NCBI GenBank assembly: GCA_016185815.1
Contig: JACPMT010000058.1
Location: 1-19,201 of the forward strand
Reading direction: 5' to 3'
DNA: 19,201 nt
Source: Candidatus Woesearchaeota archaeon
GTDB lineage: Archaea; Nanobdellota; Nanobdellia; Woesearchaeales; GW2011-AR4
How positions within the stretch are numbered: position 1 is the first letter of the stretch; the number at the start of each line of letters is the position of its first letter. Under the pieces are notes generated by a model. It searched no databases, had not been told where the DNA came from, and saw only the letters and a list, made by a program, of their open reading frames with translations. Shown one piece after another: positions 6,550 through 13,800 of the stretch. Made by a program: the position numbers and the translations under genes.

Positions 6550-7155
6550 ATGCATACATTGCCAAAATTGCCTTATGAGTACAATGCGCTTGAGCCGTAT
6601 ATTGATGAGCTGACAATGACCATACACCATACAAAGCATCATCAGGCATATATTGACAAATTAAATGGCGCAATTAAAGGTACAAAGTTTGAAACTATGA
6701 ATGTTGACGAGCTTCTTAAAAAAATAAATGACGTGCCTGAAAATATAAGGACAGCTGTAAGAAACCATGGAGGCGGTCATAGCAATCATTCATTTTTCTG
6801 GCAAGTAATGGCTCCTAATGCAGGCGGCGAGCCTCATGGAAATGTTGGAGATGCTATCACGCATACTTTCTCAGGCTTTGACAAATTCAAGGAAGAATTC
6901 ACAAATGCCGGCTTGAACAGGTTCGGCTCAGGATGGGCATGGCTTGCTGTAAATAGTGGCAAATTAGAGGTTTACAGCACTGCGAATCAAGATAGCCCTT
7001 TGATGGAGGGAAAAACACCGATTTTAGGTGTTGATGTTTGGGAGCATGGCTATTATTTGCTATATCAAAACAGACGAGCAGACTACTTAAAAGCCTGGTG
7101 GAACGTAGTAAACTGGCATAAAGTTGAGGAATTATTTAAGAAAGCAAGCAGATAA
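6550..7155 (+). CDS. sodA: Superoxide dismutase, Mn-type of the Fe/Mn family
   Basis: A complete 201-residue Fe/Mn superoxide dismutase that converts superoxide to oxygen and hydrogen peroxide. The metal ligands are His26 (IHHTKHH), His80 (NHSFFW), Asp162 and His166 (DVWEHGYY). The outer-sphere glutamine is Gln147 in TANQDSPLM, with Gly at 74-76 in HGGGHSNH. That combination is typical of manganese enzymes; iron enzymes carry the Gln near the second ligand instead. There is no signal peptide, so it should be cytosolic. It has its own promoter and a perfect palindrome at the predicted transcription start. Lying beside Fe-S assembly genes suits a cell that meets oxygen, since superoxide damages Fe-S clusters. 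Confidence 0.95.
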   Translation: MHTLPKLPYEYNALEPYIDELTMTIHHTKHHQAYIDKLNGAIKGTKFETMNVDELLKKINDVPENIRTAVRNHGGGHSNHSFFWQVMAPNAGGEPHGNVGDAITHTFSGFDKFKEEFTNAGLNRFGSGWAWLAVNSGKLEVYSTANQDSPLMEGKTPILGVDVWEHGYYLLYQNRRADYLKAWWNVVNWHKVEELFKKASR

Positions 7156-7162
7156 ATATAAG
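7153..7162 (+). promoter_or_regulatory. TATA-like box of the gene at 7189
   Basis: TAAATATAAG overlaps the sod stop codon and is centred about 31 bp upstream of ATG 7189. It predicts a leaderless or nearly leaderless transcript, and no ribosome binding site is seen, which agrees. Confidence 0.45.
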
Positions 7163-7188
7163 TAGCACTATGATTCTATTGCTTGGAT

Positions 7189-7542
7189 ATGGCACAAGAT
7201 TTGGAAAGCAAAGTTGGTGATTCTAGTTGTTTAAGCCCTAAGGAATTGATAGCTTATAAAGGCTACTTATTGAAGTTGTATTTTGCCTCATTAGGCCAAC
7301 TGCATATAAGTCCTGAGGAAGCGGAATTTTACCACAGAACTCTTGATAGTTTGAGTCTTCCGCAAAGGCTAAATTTGCTTGAATATCTTAAGAAGAATTT
7401 GGCTTCTTTGAATAGCCTTCCGCTAGTAGGTTATTTCAGGCAAAATTATATAGAAATAAATAGTGGAAGAGATAGTACTATCCAAGAAAACAGAGCATTC
7501 TCCCACAATAGGGTACTTACTCTTGTAAAACGCAAAGAATAA
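7189..7542 (+). CDS. Unknown small helical protein
   Basis: A 117-residue protein that I do not recognise. It appears helical and soluble, with leucine-rich stretches such as LSPKELIAYKGYLLKLYF (residues 15-32) and LPQRLNLLEYLKKNL, and a basic end (VLTLVKRKE). I chose ATG 7189 over an in-frame TTG at 7183 because the TATA box at 7153-7162 implies transcription starting near 7185 and no ribosome binding site supports the TTG. Its 57-residue core aligns without gaps, at about one residue in five, to the protein of the next gene, so the two may be diverged copies. No function can be assigned. Confidence 0.65.
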   Translation: MAQDLESKVGDSSCLSPKELIAYKGYLLKLYFASLGQLHISPEEAEFYHRTLDSLSLPQRLNLLEYLKKNLASLNSLPLVGYFRQNYIEINSGRDSTIQENRAFSHNRVLTLVKRKE

Positions 7543-7550
7543 AGATAAAT

Positions 7551-7603
7551 TTTAAATACTTCCATCTTAAAGAAGCGCAATCTAATGCGTGATTAAAGGG
7601 TGA
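7551..7603 (+). promoter_or_regulatory. TATA box and ribosome binding site of the gene at 7610
   Basis: A TATA-like TTTAAATAC at 7551-7559 predicts transcription from about 7581. AAAGGGTGA at 7595-7603 is a ribosome binding site 6 nt before a TTG at 7610. The upstream ATG at 7585 is followed by a stop three codons later and is not the start. Confidence 0.5.
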
Positions 7604-7609
7604 ATCTAA

Positions 7610-8047
7610 TTGGACAGCTATTACAGGAATGAACAAACAGTTCTAGCAGGTAGTCCTGAGTGCAAAACTAAAAGTCTTTTGCCGCATGAGGTTGCTATAC
7701 GTGCGGGTGAAGTGCGCCTACTGGCAGATGCTAGGAAGTCTAGTCAACCAATTGATATTAACTTGGAGTTAGATATGCTAATGAGATTGGGAAGCTTAGG
7801 CTACAATGGAACTCAACAAGTTTTAGCGCATTTGCAAAATGGAATTGAGGCGCACAGGGCAAGAAAATCCGAAACTCTTGCACAACTTGAAAATTTTAAT
7901 AGGTCAGATTTCCGAAGTCCAACCTATCCGGGAATATTCAAAACAAGAGATGAGAGAATATGCGAATTAACAGACTTAGTTTTATTGCATGATAGAGAGG
8001 CTGAAGCTTTAAAAGAAGCGGTTGATTATCTTAGAGAATTAGCCTAA
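7610..8047 (+). CDS. Unknown small helical protein, TTG start
   Basis: A 145-residue protein that I do not recognise. It is mostly helical, with an amphipathic C-terminal segment from about residue 115 to the end, and has no signal peptide, membrane segment or metal motif. The start is TTG, supported by the ribosome binding site 6 nt upstream. CGN arginine codons are more frequent than in the Suf or surface-protein genes. Residues after LLPHE align without gaps to the core of the preceding small protein. It converges with the zinc-ribbon gene on the other strand, with only 3 bp between the two stops. Confidence 0.65.
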   Translation: MDSYYRNEQTVLAGSPECKTKSLLPHEVAIRAGEVRLLADARKSSQPIDINLELDMLMRLGSLGYNGTQQVLAHLQNGIEAHRARKSETLAQLENFNRSDFRSPTYPGIFKTRDERICELTDLVLLHDREAEALKEAVDYLRELA

Positions 8048-8050
8048 TAT

Positions 8051-8479
8051 TTAACCCTCATTTTTAGCATCCTCTTCCTTTCCTTTCTTCTTCCCTTCCT
8101 TCAATTTCTTCGTTAATCCAATCTTCTTATGGCATTTCTGGCACTCAAAGACATAAGAAGGAGTACCTTCAAAGGTTTTCCTTTTGTACTCTGAAGTTGT
8201 CTCGCCTTCATTGCCGCAATGGGGACATTTGTAGTCAATGTTGATTACAAGCGAGTTTTCAACCTGCTCGTTTTTTTCTGAATAGCCGCATGCATAGCAG
8301 ACATAATGGTCTGCTTTCTTGTCAAATTTCCCATTTTTTTTCTGCGGCTTTCCCATAATGCCCTTTTTGCACTTCGGGCATTCTTTGCGGAAAACCCATG
8401 CCATTGCTCTGCCGGAATCTATTATTCTGTTCGTAAAGTAGACACACTCTGCCATGCTGCCTGGCTTTTTCAACGGCAT
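8051..8479 (-). CDS. Double zinc-ribbon protein, conserved archaeal type
   Basis: A 142-residue protein with four CxxC pairs: Cys34/37, Cys61/64, Cys85/88 and Cys113/116. They make two zinc ribbons, each from a front and a back pair. The tail from about residue 120 is very lysine-rich (KKLKEGKKKGKEEDAK), as in proteins that touch RNA or ribosomes. I recall related archaeal proteins of unknown function that begin MAECVYFTNR, so the true start may be Met9 at 8455 rather than the ATG at 8479. The gene starts 1 nt after the stop of the lipoprotein gene, so the two form an operon. Nucleic-acid binding is likely but unproven. Confidence 0.8.
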   Translation of the reverse strand: MPLKKPGSMAECVYFTNRIIDSGRAMAWVFRKECPKCKKGIMGKPQKKNGKFDKKADHYVCYACGYSEKNEQVENSLVINIDYKCPHCGNEGETTSEYKRKTFEGTPSYVFECQKCHKKIGLTKKLKEGKKKGKEEDAKNEG

Positions 8480-8480
8480 T

Positions 8481-9152
8481 TTAGCTTACGCCTCTTACCT
8501 TTTTCCAGATTGGAACCGCTTCTTCGTAGCTCAGCTTGTTTATGAAGTCCTCGCTTAAGTTTGTCTTCTTTCTAAGCTCTTGCTGGTATAATTCCAATGT
8601 CACGTTTTTTGGGCAAAAATGATTAATTACGTTGCTGTCGCTTCTTGCGTCTTTGGATATCTCGTAAAAGCTTGCATTGAGGAACAGGACATTCTTAAAT
8701 GAAAGCCCGGCAGACTTTGACTCCTCAGGGTATTTGGCGACAAATTCATTCAGCAAACCGGCTGCCTCAAAGCCCTTCAAGGCTGATTTGTTTCTTAACG
8801 ACACTGACTCTATAATGAGCGGCCTTGACTTGCAGCCAAATCCGTCCTTGGTTGTGCCTGTATTGCCATACTTCTGGCTTTCAATGTAAAGCTTTTCAGC
8901 TTCAAGGTTCAGGCTTCTGTAATCAACAATGTACTCAAAAGGCTCCTGGCCTGTCTCCAACTGGAGCTTTTTTAATTCTTTTAAATCGTCAATCATTAAG
9001 TTAATTTGCTGCCATGTTTTGGGGTAGGTTTCCATGGTTACATTGTATTTGGAATTAAGGCTGTTGATTTGACTGGCTCCATAATCAAAGTCCTTGGCCT
9101 GAGCGCATCCCAAAATGAATATCAAGGCAATAATTAAAAAAAGTTTTTTCAA
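8481..9152 (-). CDS. Predicted lipoprotein of unknown function
   Basis: The N-terminus is Met-Lys-Lys, a hydrophobic run and then ILGC, a lipobox with the lipidated Cys at residue 16, so the protein should be exported and lipid-anchored. The mature part (about 208 residues) is helical and hydrophilic, with two further cysteines (in FGCK and HFCPKN) that may pair outside the cell. I chose TTG 9152 because AGGTGG (9163-9158) lies 5 nt upstream; an in-frame GTG at 9161 would overlap that site. It is the first gene of an operon with the zinc-ribbon protein, an odd pairing of an exported and a cytosolic protein. I do not recognise the family. Confidence 0.75.
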   Translation of the reverse strand: MKKLFLIIALIFILGCAQAKDFDYGASQINSLNSKYNVTMETYPKTWQQINLMIDDLKELKKLQLETGQEPFEYIVDYRSLNLEAEKLYIESQKYGNTGTTKDGFGCKSRPLIIESVSLRNKSALKGFEAAGLLNEFVAKYPEESKSAGLSFKNVLFLNASFYEISKDARSDSNVINHFCPKNVTLELYQQELRKKTNLSEDFINKLSYEEAVPIWKKVRGVS

Positions 9153-9157
9153 GATAA

Positions 9158-9163
9158 CCACCT
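9158..9163 (-). promoter_or_regulatory. Ribosome binding site that selects the TTG start of the lipoprotein
   Basis: AGGTGG on the minus strand, 5 nt before TTG 9152. It overlaps the alternative GTG start at 9161 and so favours the TTG. Confidence 0.55.
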
Positions 9164-9186
9164 AGGGCGCTAAGTTGTTGGCAACC

Positions 9187-9232
9187 AATATTTATTCTTT
9201 TCGAAATGCACACTGATGAAAGATATTTAAAT
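9187..9232. promoter_or_regulatory. Divergent promoter pair
   Basis: Two TATA-like boxes face away from each other. AATAAATATT on the minus strand (9196-9187) serves the lipoprotein operon, with transcription predicted near 9165 and a short leader carrying a ribosome binding site. GATATTTAAAT on the plus strand (9222-9232) is centred 26 bp before ATG 9253, predicting a leaderless methyltransferase mRNA. Confidence 0.55.
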
Positions 9233-9252
9233 GCCGAAGTAAAGCTCAGTCC

Positions 9253-9765
9253 ATGAATTACTATGATAAGATTGCAAAGGGGTACAATGGTCTGTATTCA
9301 GAAGAGCAGCTAAACAAACTGTCAACAATAAAAAACAACATTAAAATAAATAAAAAAATGAAAATGCTTGATGTCGGCTGCGGGACAGGAATTTCCTCTG
9401 GTTTTGACTGCTTTGTTGTTGGCATTGACCCAAGTCTGGGGTTATTAAAGAAGGATAAGAATGCCAAAAAGCTTCTTGGCGTTGCTGAAAGCCTCCCATT
9501 CAAGAACCGCTCTTTTGATTATGTCATTTCAATAACTGCAATCCACAATTTCAACAACATAAAAAAATCAATTGATGAAATTAAAAGGGTTGGTAAAGTA
9601 AGATATGTATTCAGTGTTTTAAAAAAATCAAAAAAATTCAATACAATAAAAAACCTGATTGAAAAAAACTTCAAAGTAGAAAAAGTTATTGAAGAGGGCA
9701 AAGACACTATTTTTTTCTGTCAAAACCATAACCTTTATATATACAAAATAACCACTATAGAATAG
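9253..9765 (+). CDS. Compact class I SAM-dependent methyltransferase
   Basis: A 170-residue protein with the Rossmann methyltransferase motifs: LDVGCGTG (residues 39-46) for SAM binding, the acidic residue ending strand 2 (Asp59 in VGIDPS), AESLPFKNRSFDYVIS as motifs II-III, and ITAIHNF as motif IV. The end (FKVEKVIEEGKDTIFFC) matches the last strands of the fold, so this small enzyme is probably complete rather than truncated. It belongs to the broad Methyltransf_11 type; the substrate cannot be read from sequence. The mRNA looks leaderless. The promoter of the next gene lies inside its last codons. Confidence 0.85.
   Translation: MNYYDKIAKGYNGLYSEEQLNKLSTIKNNIKINKKMKMLDVGCGTGISSGFDCFVVGIDPSLGLLKKDKNAKKLLGVAESLPFKNRSFDYVISITAIHNFNNIKKSIDEIKRVGKVRYVFSVLKKSKKFNTIKNLIEKNFKVEKVIEEGKDTIFFCQNHNLYIYKITTIE
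9734..9743 (+). promoter_or_regulatory. TATA box of the first surface-protein gene
   Basis: TTTATATATA lies within the last codons of the methyltransferase gene, about 35 bp before ATG 9773. It predicts a leader of about 9 nt. Confidence 0.55.
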
Positions 9766-9772
9766 GTACAAA

Positions 9773-10849
9773 ATGAGACTAATGATTTTTTCGCTTGTAT
9801 TCTTGATTTTAATAGCTTCAAGTGCATTGGCAGCAGGGCTGGAAATAACTGAAATAGATGCAAATGTAGACTATGACGAGGCATACACATACAGGGTAGA
9901 GAACAGGGACAGAATAGACTCTGCTTCAATTCCTGTGGCCAACAACACAAAAATAGGGGTTGATGTTCTGCCGGGCTCGAATCTAACCTTTACAGTAAGA
10001 GTGGAAAACACTTTCCAAGGAGAGGATCCTGACTTAAGAGGGGTATTTGCAACAATCACTATAGAAGAGATAGATGACGGCGCTGACCTGGAAGAGGAAA
10101 GCATAGATTTTGACCTGGAGCCGGGCAATGATGAAAGGGTTGATGTTAAATTTTCAATGCCTCTTGATGTCGATGCAGGCACGTACAATACAATTATGGA
10201 AGTGGAAGGCGAGGACAGGAATGAAACATTGTACAGAACAGAGCTCAGATTAAAGCTGGAAGTCAAGAAGCAAAGCCATGACATAAGAATCACAAAGGTT
10301 TTATTGAATCCAAGCACAATAGACTGCGACAGAAAAGCCAAACTGACTGCAGAGATAGTAAATGCAGGCTCAAATGCCGAAGATGAGGTTGCCCTTGAAT
10401 TCAGGGCCACAAGCCTTGGAGTGAACTCATACGACAGAGACATTTTCTTGGAGTCGTCTGACGAAGCCAGCGAAGAGGAAAAAATGCACACAAAAACCTT
10501 GAACATAGAGGTCCCATCATTCCTTAAGGCAGGAACATTTCCTATACTGATAAACCTCTACTGGAAGAACTTTGTGCTATTCGACCAAAAAAGCGTTGAC
10601 TTAAGTGTTAAAGACTGCAGTCCCGGCGCAGCCAAGCCGAAAACAGAGGGAATAACTGAAAAAGTTGAAGTGATACAGCCGGAAGAAGGGGCAAAAGAGC
10701 AGGCTCCTGAAGATTTGGTCACATCAACAGAGGAAACGCCGATTCTGAATTCGCCGGCAACATTATCCATGCTTTTAGGCGGCCTTGTAATCCTAGTGCT
10801 TGCTTTACTGATTGCTGTCGGGTACCTGAAAAGAGCCAAGCAGCAATAA
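9773..10849 (+). CDS. Secreted, membrane-anchored surface protein (S-layer-like)
   Basis: A 358-residue exported protein. A signal peptide covers about residues 1-20 (FSLVFLILIASSALA). Two beta-sandwich domains rich in Asp and Glu follow (about 22-165 and 168-285), of the kind seen in archaeal S-layer-related proteins. A Pro/Glu/Thr linker follows, then one C-terminal membrane helix near 330-350 and a basic tail (YLKRAKQQ). Two cysteines, in TIDCDRK and VKDCSPG, flank the second domain and may form a disulfide. Only three N-glycosylation sequons are present. The ectodomain is clearly homologous to the C-terminal module of the next protein, sharing IDDG-x-DLEEES-x-DFDL and E-x-K-HD-[IL]-R. The pair probably acts together at the cell surface. 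Confidence 0.85.
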   Translation: MRLMIFSLVFLILIASSALAAGLEITEIDANVDYDEAYTYRVENRDRIDSASIPVANNTKIGVDVLPGSNLTFTVRVENTFQGEDPDLRGVFATITIEEIDDGADLEEESIDFDLEPGNDERVDVKFSMPLDVDAGTYNTIMEVEGEDRNETLYRTELRLKLEVKKQSHDIRITKVLLNPSTIDCDRKAKLTAEIVNAGSNAEDEVALEFRATSLGVNSYDRDIFLESSDEASEEEKMHTKTLNIEVPSFLKAGTFPILINLYWKNFVLFDQKSVDLSVKDCSPGAAKPKTEGITEKVEVIQPEEGAKEQAPEDLVTSTEETPILNSPATLSMLLGGLVILVLALLIAVGYLKRAKQQ

Positions 10850-10850
10850 G

Positions 10851-10860
10851 ATTTATATAC
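10851..10860 (+). promoter_or_regulatory. TATA box of the large surface-protein gene
   Basis: ATTTATATAC is centred about 27 bp before GTG 10882, which predicts a leaderless mRNA starting on a GTG codon. It begins 2 nt after the stop of the upstream paralogous gene. Confidence 0.55.
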
Positions 10861-10881
10861 ACATTCTATAACCATTGCATA

Positions 10882-13800
10882 GTGGGGGCATGGTTTCAAA
10901 AAAGGTTGTGGTTACAGGTTTTATTTGCAGTCTTTTTACTTAGCTTGCCGTTAAACGCCTATTCCGCGGTTTTGATAAATGAGTTTCTGCCCAACAGCGT
11001 TAATACAGACTATGAGTGGGTTGAGTTATTCAATAATGGTTCTTTATCAGTAAATCTGTCAGGCTTCAATATTTCAGAAGAAGGGGCAAATAAAAACTTT
11101 ACGATAGGGGATACCCCAATAGAGGCAAAAGGATTTCTTGTGTTAGTTAGGAATGAGACTGTATTTAATCAGATTTACACCCTAGCCATAACTGGGGGTA
11201 CAGTAAGTGATACCTTGCTGGAAAAACAAACAAAAACTTATACACTTAGCGGAAAAAACTATGAAGTCACTTTAGATTTTGTTGATTCCGATGAAGCGCA
11301 ATTTATTGTGGACAATAAAGCAACAAAAAAATTAAAGGTTGGTGAATCCGATAAGCTTTCAAATGGCACAATAATTGGCATTACAGGCATTTTGTACCAA
11401 GACTATGCAGGCGGCATACACAGCGCAACATTCTTCATTGGCAAAACCCCGGTAGTAGAATATGGGCCAAGTGTGCGATTATTGAACTTAAATGATGGCG
11501 ACGATAGTCTATTTTTATACAACGCTTCAGGGATACTTGTTGACTCCATCTTAAAATATACCAATCCAGGAGAGAATGTTTCTGTTGGAAGGTATCCTGA
11601 CGGAAATTCCAGAATATTCAACCTCTCCACCCTGACTCCAGGGGCAAAGAATGACAAAGAGTCTCCTAATCTCAATAAATGGCTCAATCCGTCAGCCAAT
11701 AATACAAAGGCAAGCGCTGTGGTCAATGTTACTTTAAACATAACAGACGATACCACCCAAGTCAACTCGACAATCATCAACTTCAACGGCACGAATTTTT
11801 CAATGAATAAGAATGGGGATATTTGGTCATTTTTGTGGAACACCAGCTTAAATGCCCAGAAAAAATACAATATAACAATTTTCTTCAATGACAGCTACGG
11901 TAAAGCAAGTTCTGACGCTTTATTCAATATCACAGTCAACAACAGCCCGTTCATAATCTCTTTTTCGCCGTCAAATTTAACCCAAACTTTGGCAGAAAAC
12001 TCTATTTTAAGCTTTAATGTAAACACCTCTGACCCTGACGATGCTTTGCTGAATTTCTCATGGCTTGTGGATAATGCGCTTAACAGCACAAAACCGGTTA
12101 ACTTCTCTTACACCCCAAGCTTTGACGACAATGGGACACACACCATAAATGCAACAATAAAAGACCCTGCATCAAACCAGATTTCTATAAAGTGGACAGT
12201 TGTGGTGGCAAATGTCAACAGGGCGCCAATATTAAATCAAATATTAAATCAAACAGCTTCCAAAAATACCAACCTGACATTTAACATCACTGCAATTGAT
12301 TTAGACAATGACACTTTGACATTTTCAGCTAATAAATCCGGCATTGCAATTTCAAAAGATAATAATAACTCATTGGCAACAGTGTCCTGGAAGCCGAAAA
12401 ACACTGATTTAGGCAGTAACGCAATAAACTTTACGGTAAGCGACGGCTTTGCAGCAGATTCCAAATTGATAGTCATTGCTGTCAATGCAACAGGCAATCT
12501 TGCTCCAAGCATCAACTCCTCCCCAGGGAATATCGCAAGAAAAGGCGAAGCATACGCTTACGATGTAGACGCCGCAGATTTGGATAATGACACATTGGGC
12601 TTTTCCTTAAAAACAAATGCAACCGGCATGTCAATAAACAGCTCCACAGGGCTGATAAAATTCGTGCCTTCCTCAACAGGATTCTTTGCAGTCAATGTCA
12701 GCGTGAGCGACCTTGCAGCCATCGCAAACCAGTCTTATAACCTTACTGTAGCGGGATCCAGGCTTAACATAACCTCTTTTTTACCGCCAAGCTTAAACCA
12801 GGTTATGCGGGAGGGGTCGGCTTTAAACTTCAGCATAAATATTTCCGACCAGGACAAAATGCTGGCTGGCATTTCATGGCTTGTAGACAGCATACTTAAT
12901 AGCGTTAATTCCACTAATTTTTCTTACAGCCCAAGATTCGGCGACAGCGGAACGCATAGTGTGAATGCAACAATAAAAGATGTTTTGTCAGAGGAAACAT
13001 CTGTAAAGTGGACAGTTACAGTAACTAAGGTGAATATGGCGCCGATATTGGGCCCCATAACAGACAAAACAGTTTCCAAAAACAACAATTTAAGGTTCAA
13101 CATAACCGGAAGCGACCCTGACAATGACACTTTGATATTTTCCAGCAATCATTCCAGCATTGCAATAACATCTGTCAATAGGTCCATTGCAGCAGTATCA
13201 TGGCGACCTACAAACTTGGATTTGGGCGCGCACACTGTAAATTTTACAGCGAGCGATGGCTTTTTAACGGATTCCAAGGTTATAACTATCATTGTAGACT
13301 CTGCAGGCAACAGGGCTCCCCAAATAACAAGCTCTGCTGCAACAAACGGCATAAGAGACGAGCTTTACAATTATGACATAGACGCGACCGACGCAGACAA
13401 TGACACATTGAGCTTTTCATTAAATTCAAATGCAACCGGCATGTCAATAAACAGCGCAACTGGTTTGATAAGCTTTACTCCATTATCTGCCGGCGTATTT
13501 TCGGTCAATGCAAGCGCAACCGATTTTGTCGGGACAGCAAACCAGTCGTATGTGCTTACTGTTACAGTTGGCCGCAGGCTAAGGATTGAAAATGTTGTTG
13601 CCAAAGTGGACGGCAAAAAAAGCAGCAATGTAAGGGAAAACTCAAAAATAAGCAAGGAGGCAAAACCTGGCTCAGACGTGGAATTCAAGATTACAGTAAA
13701 AAACAACTTTCTGGAAAGCGACGGCATTAAGATAAGCGACATAAAGGTTGAGACTGCAATTGAGGGCATTGATGACGGCGACGATCTTGAGGAGGAGTCA

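Noticed and set aside
9177..9188. GTTGGCAACCAA, a small inverted repeat in the divergent promoter
   Set aside because: Arms of 4 bases are expected by chance and do not sit on either predicted transcription start.
9871..10506. 211-codon open frame opposite the first surface-protein gene
   Set aside because: The Ser-rich translation is the complement of Asp/Glu/Asn codons; no start signal or domain supports it.
12614..13454. Mobile element or phage origin for the repeated segment in the surface-protein gene
   Set aside because: The copies are in frame, within one gene, with no transposase, terminal repeats or target duplication; internal domain duplication explains them.
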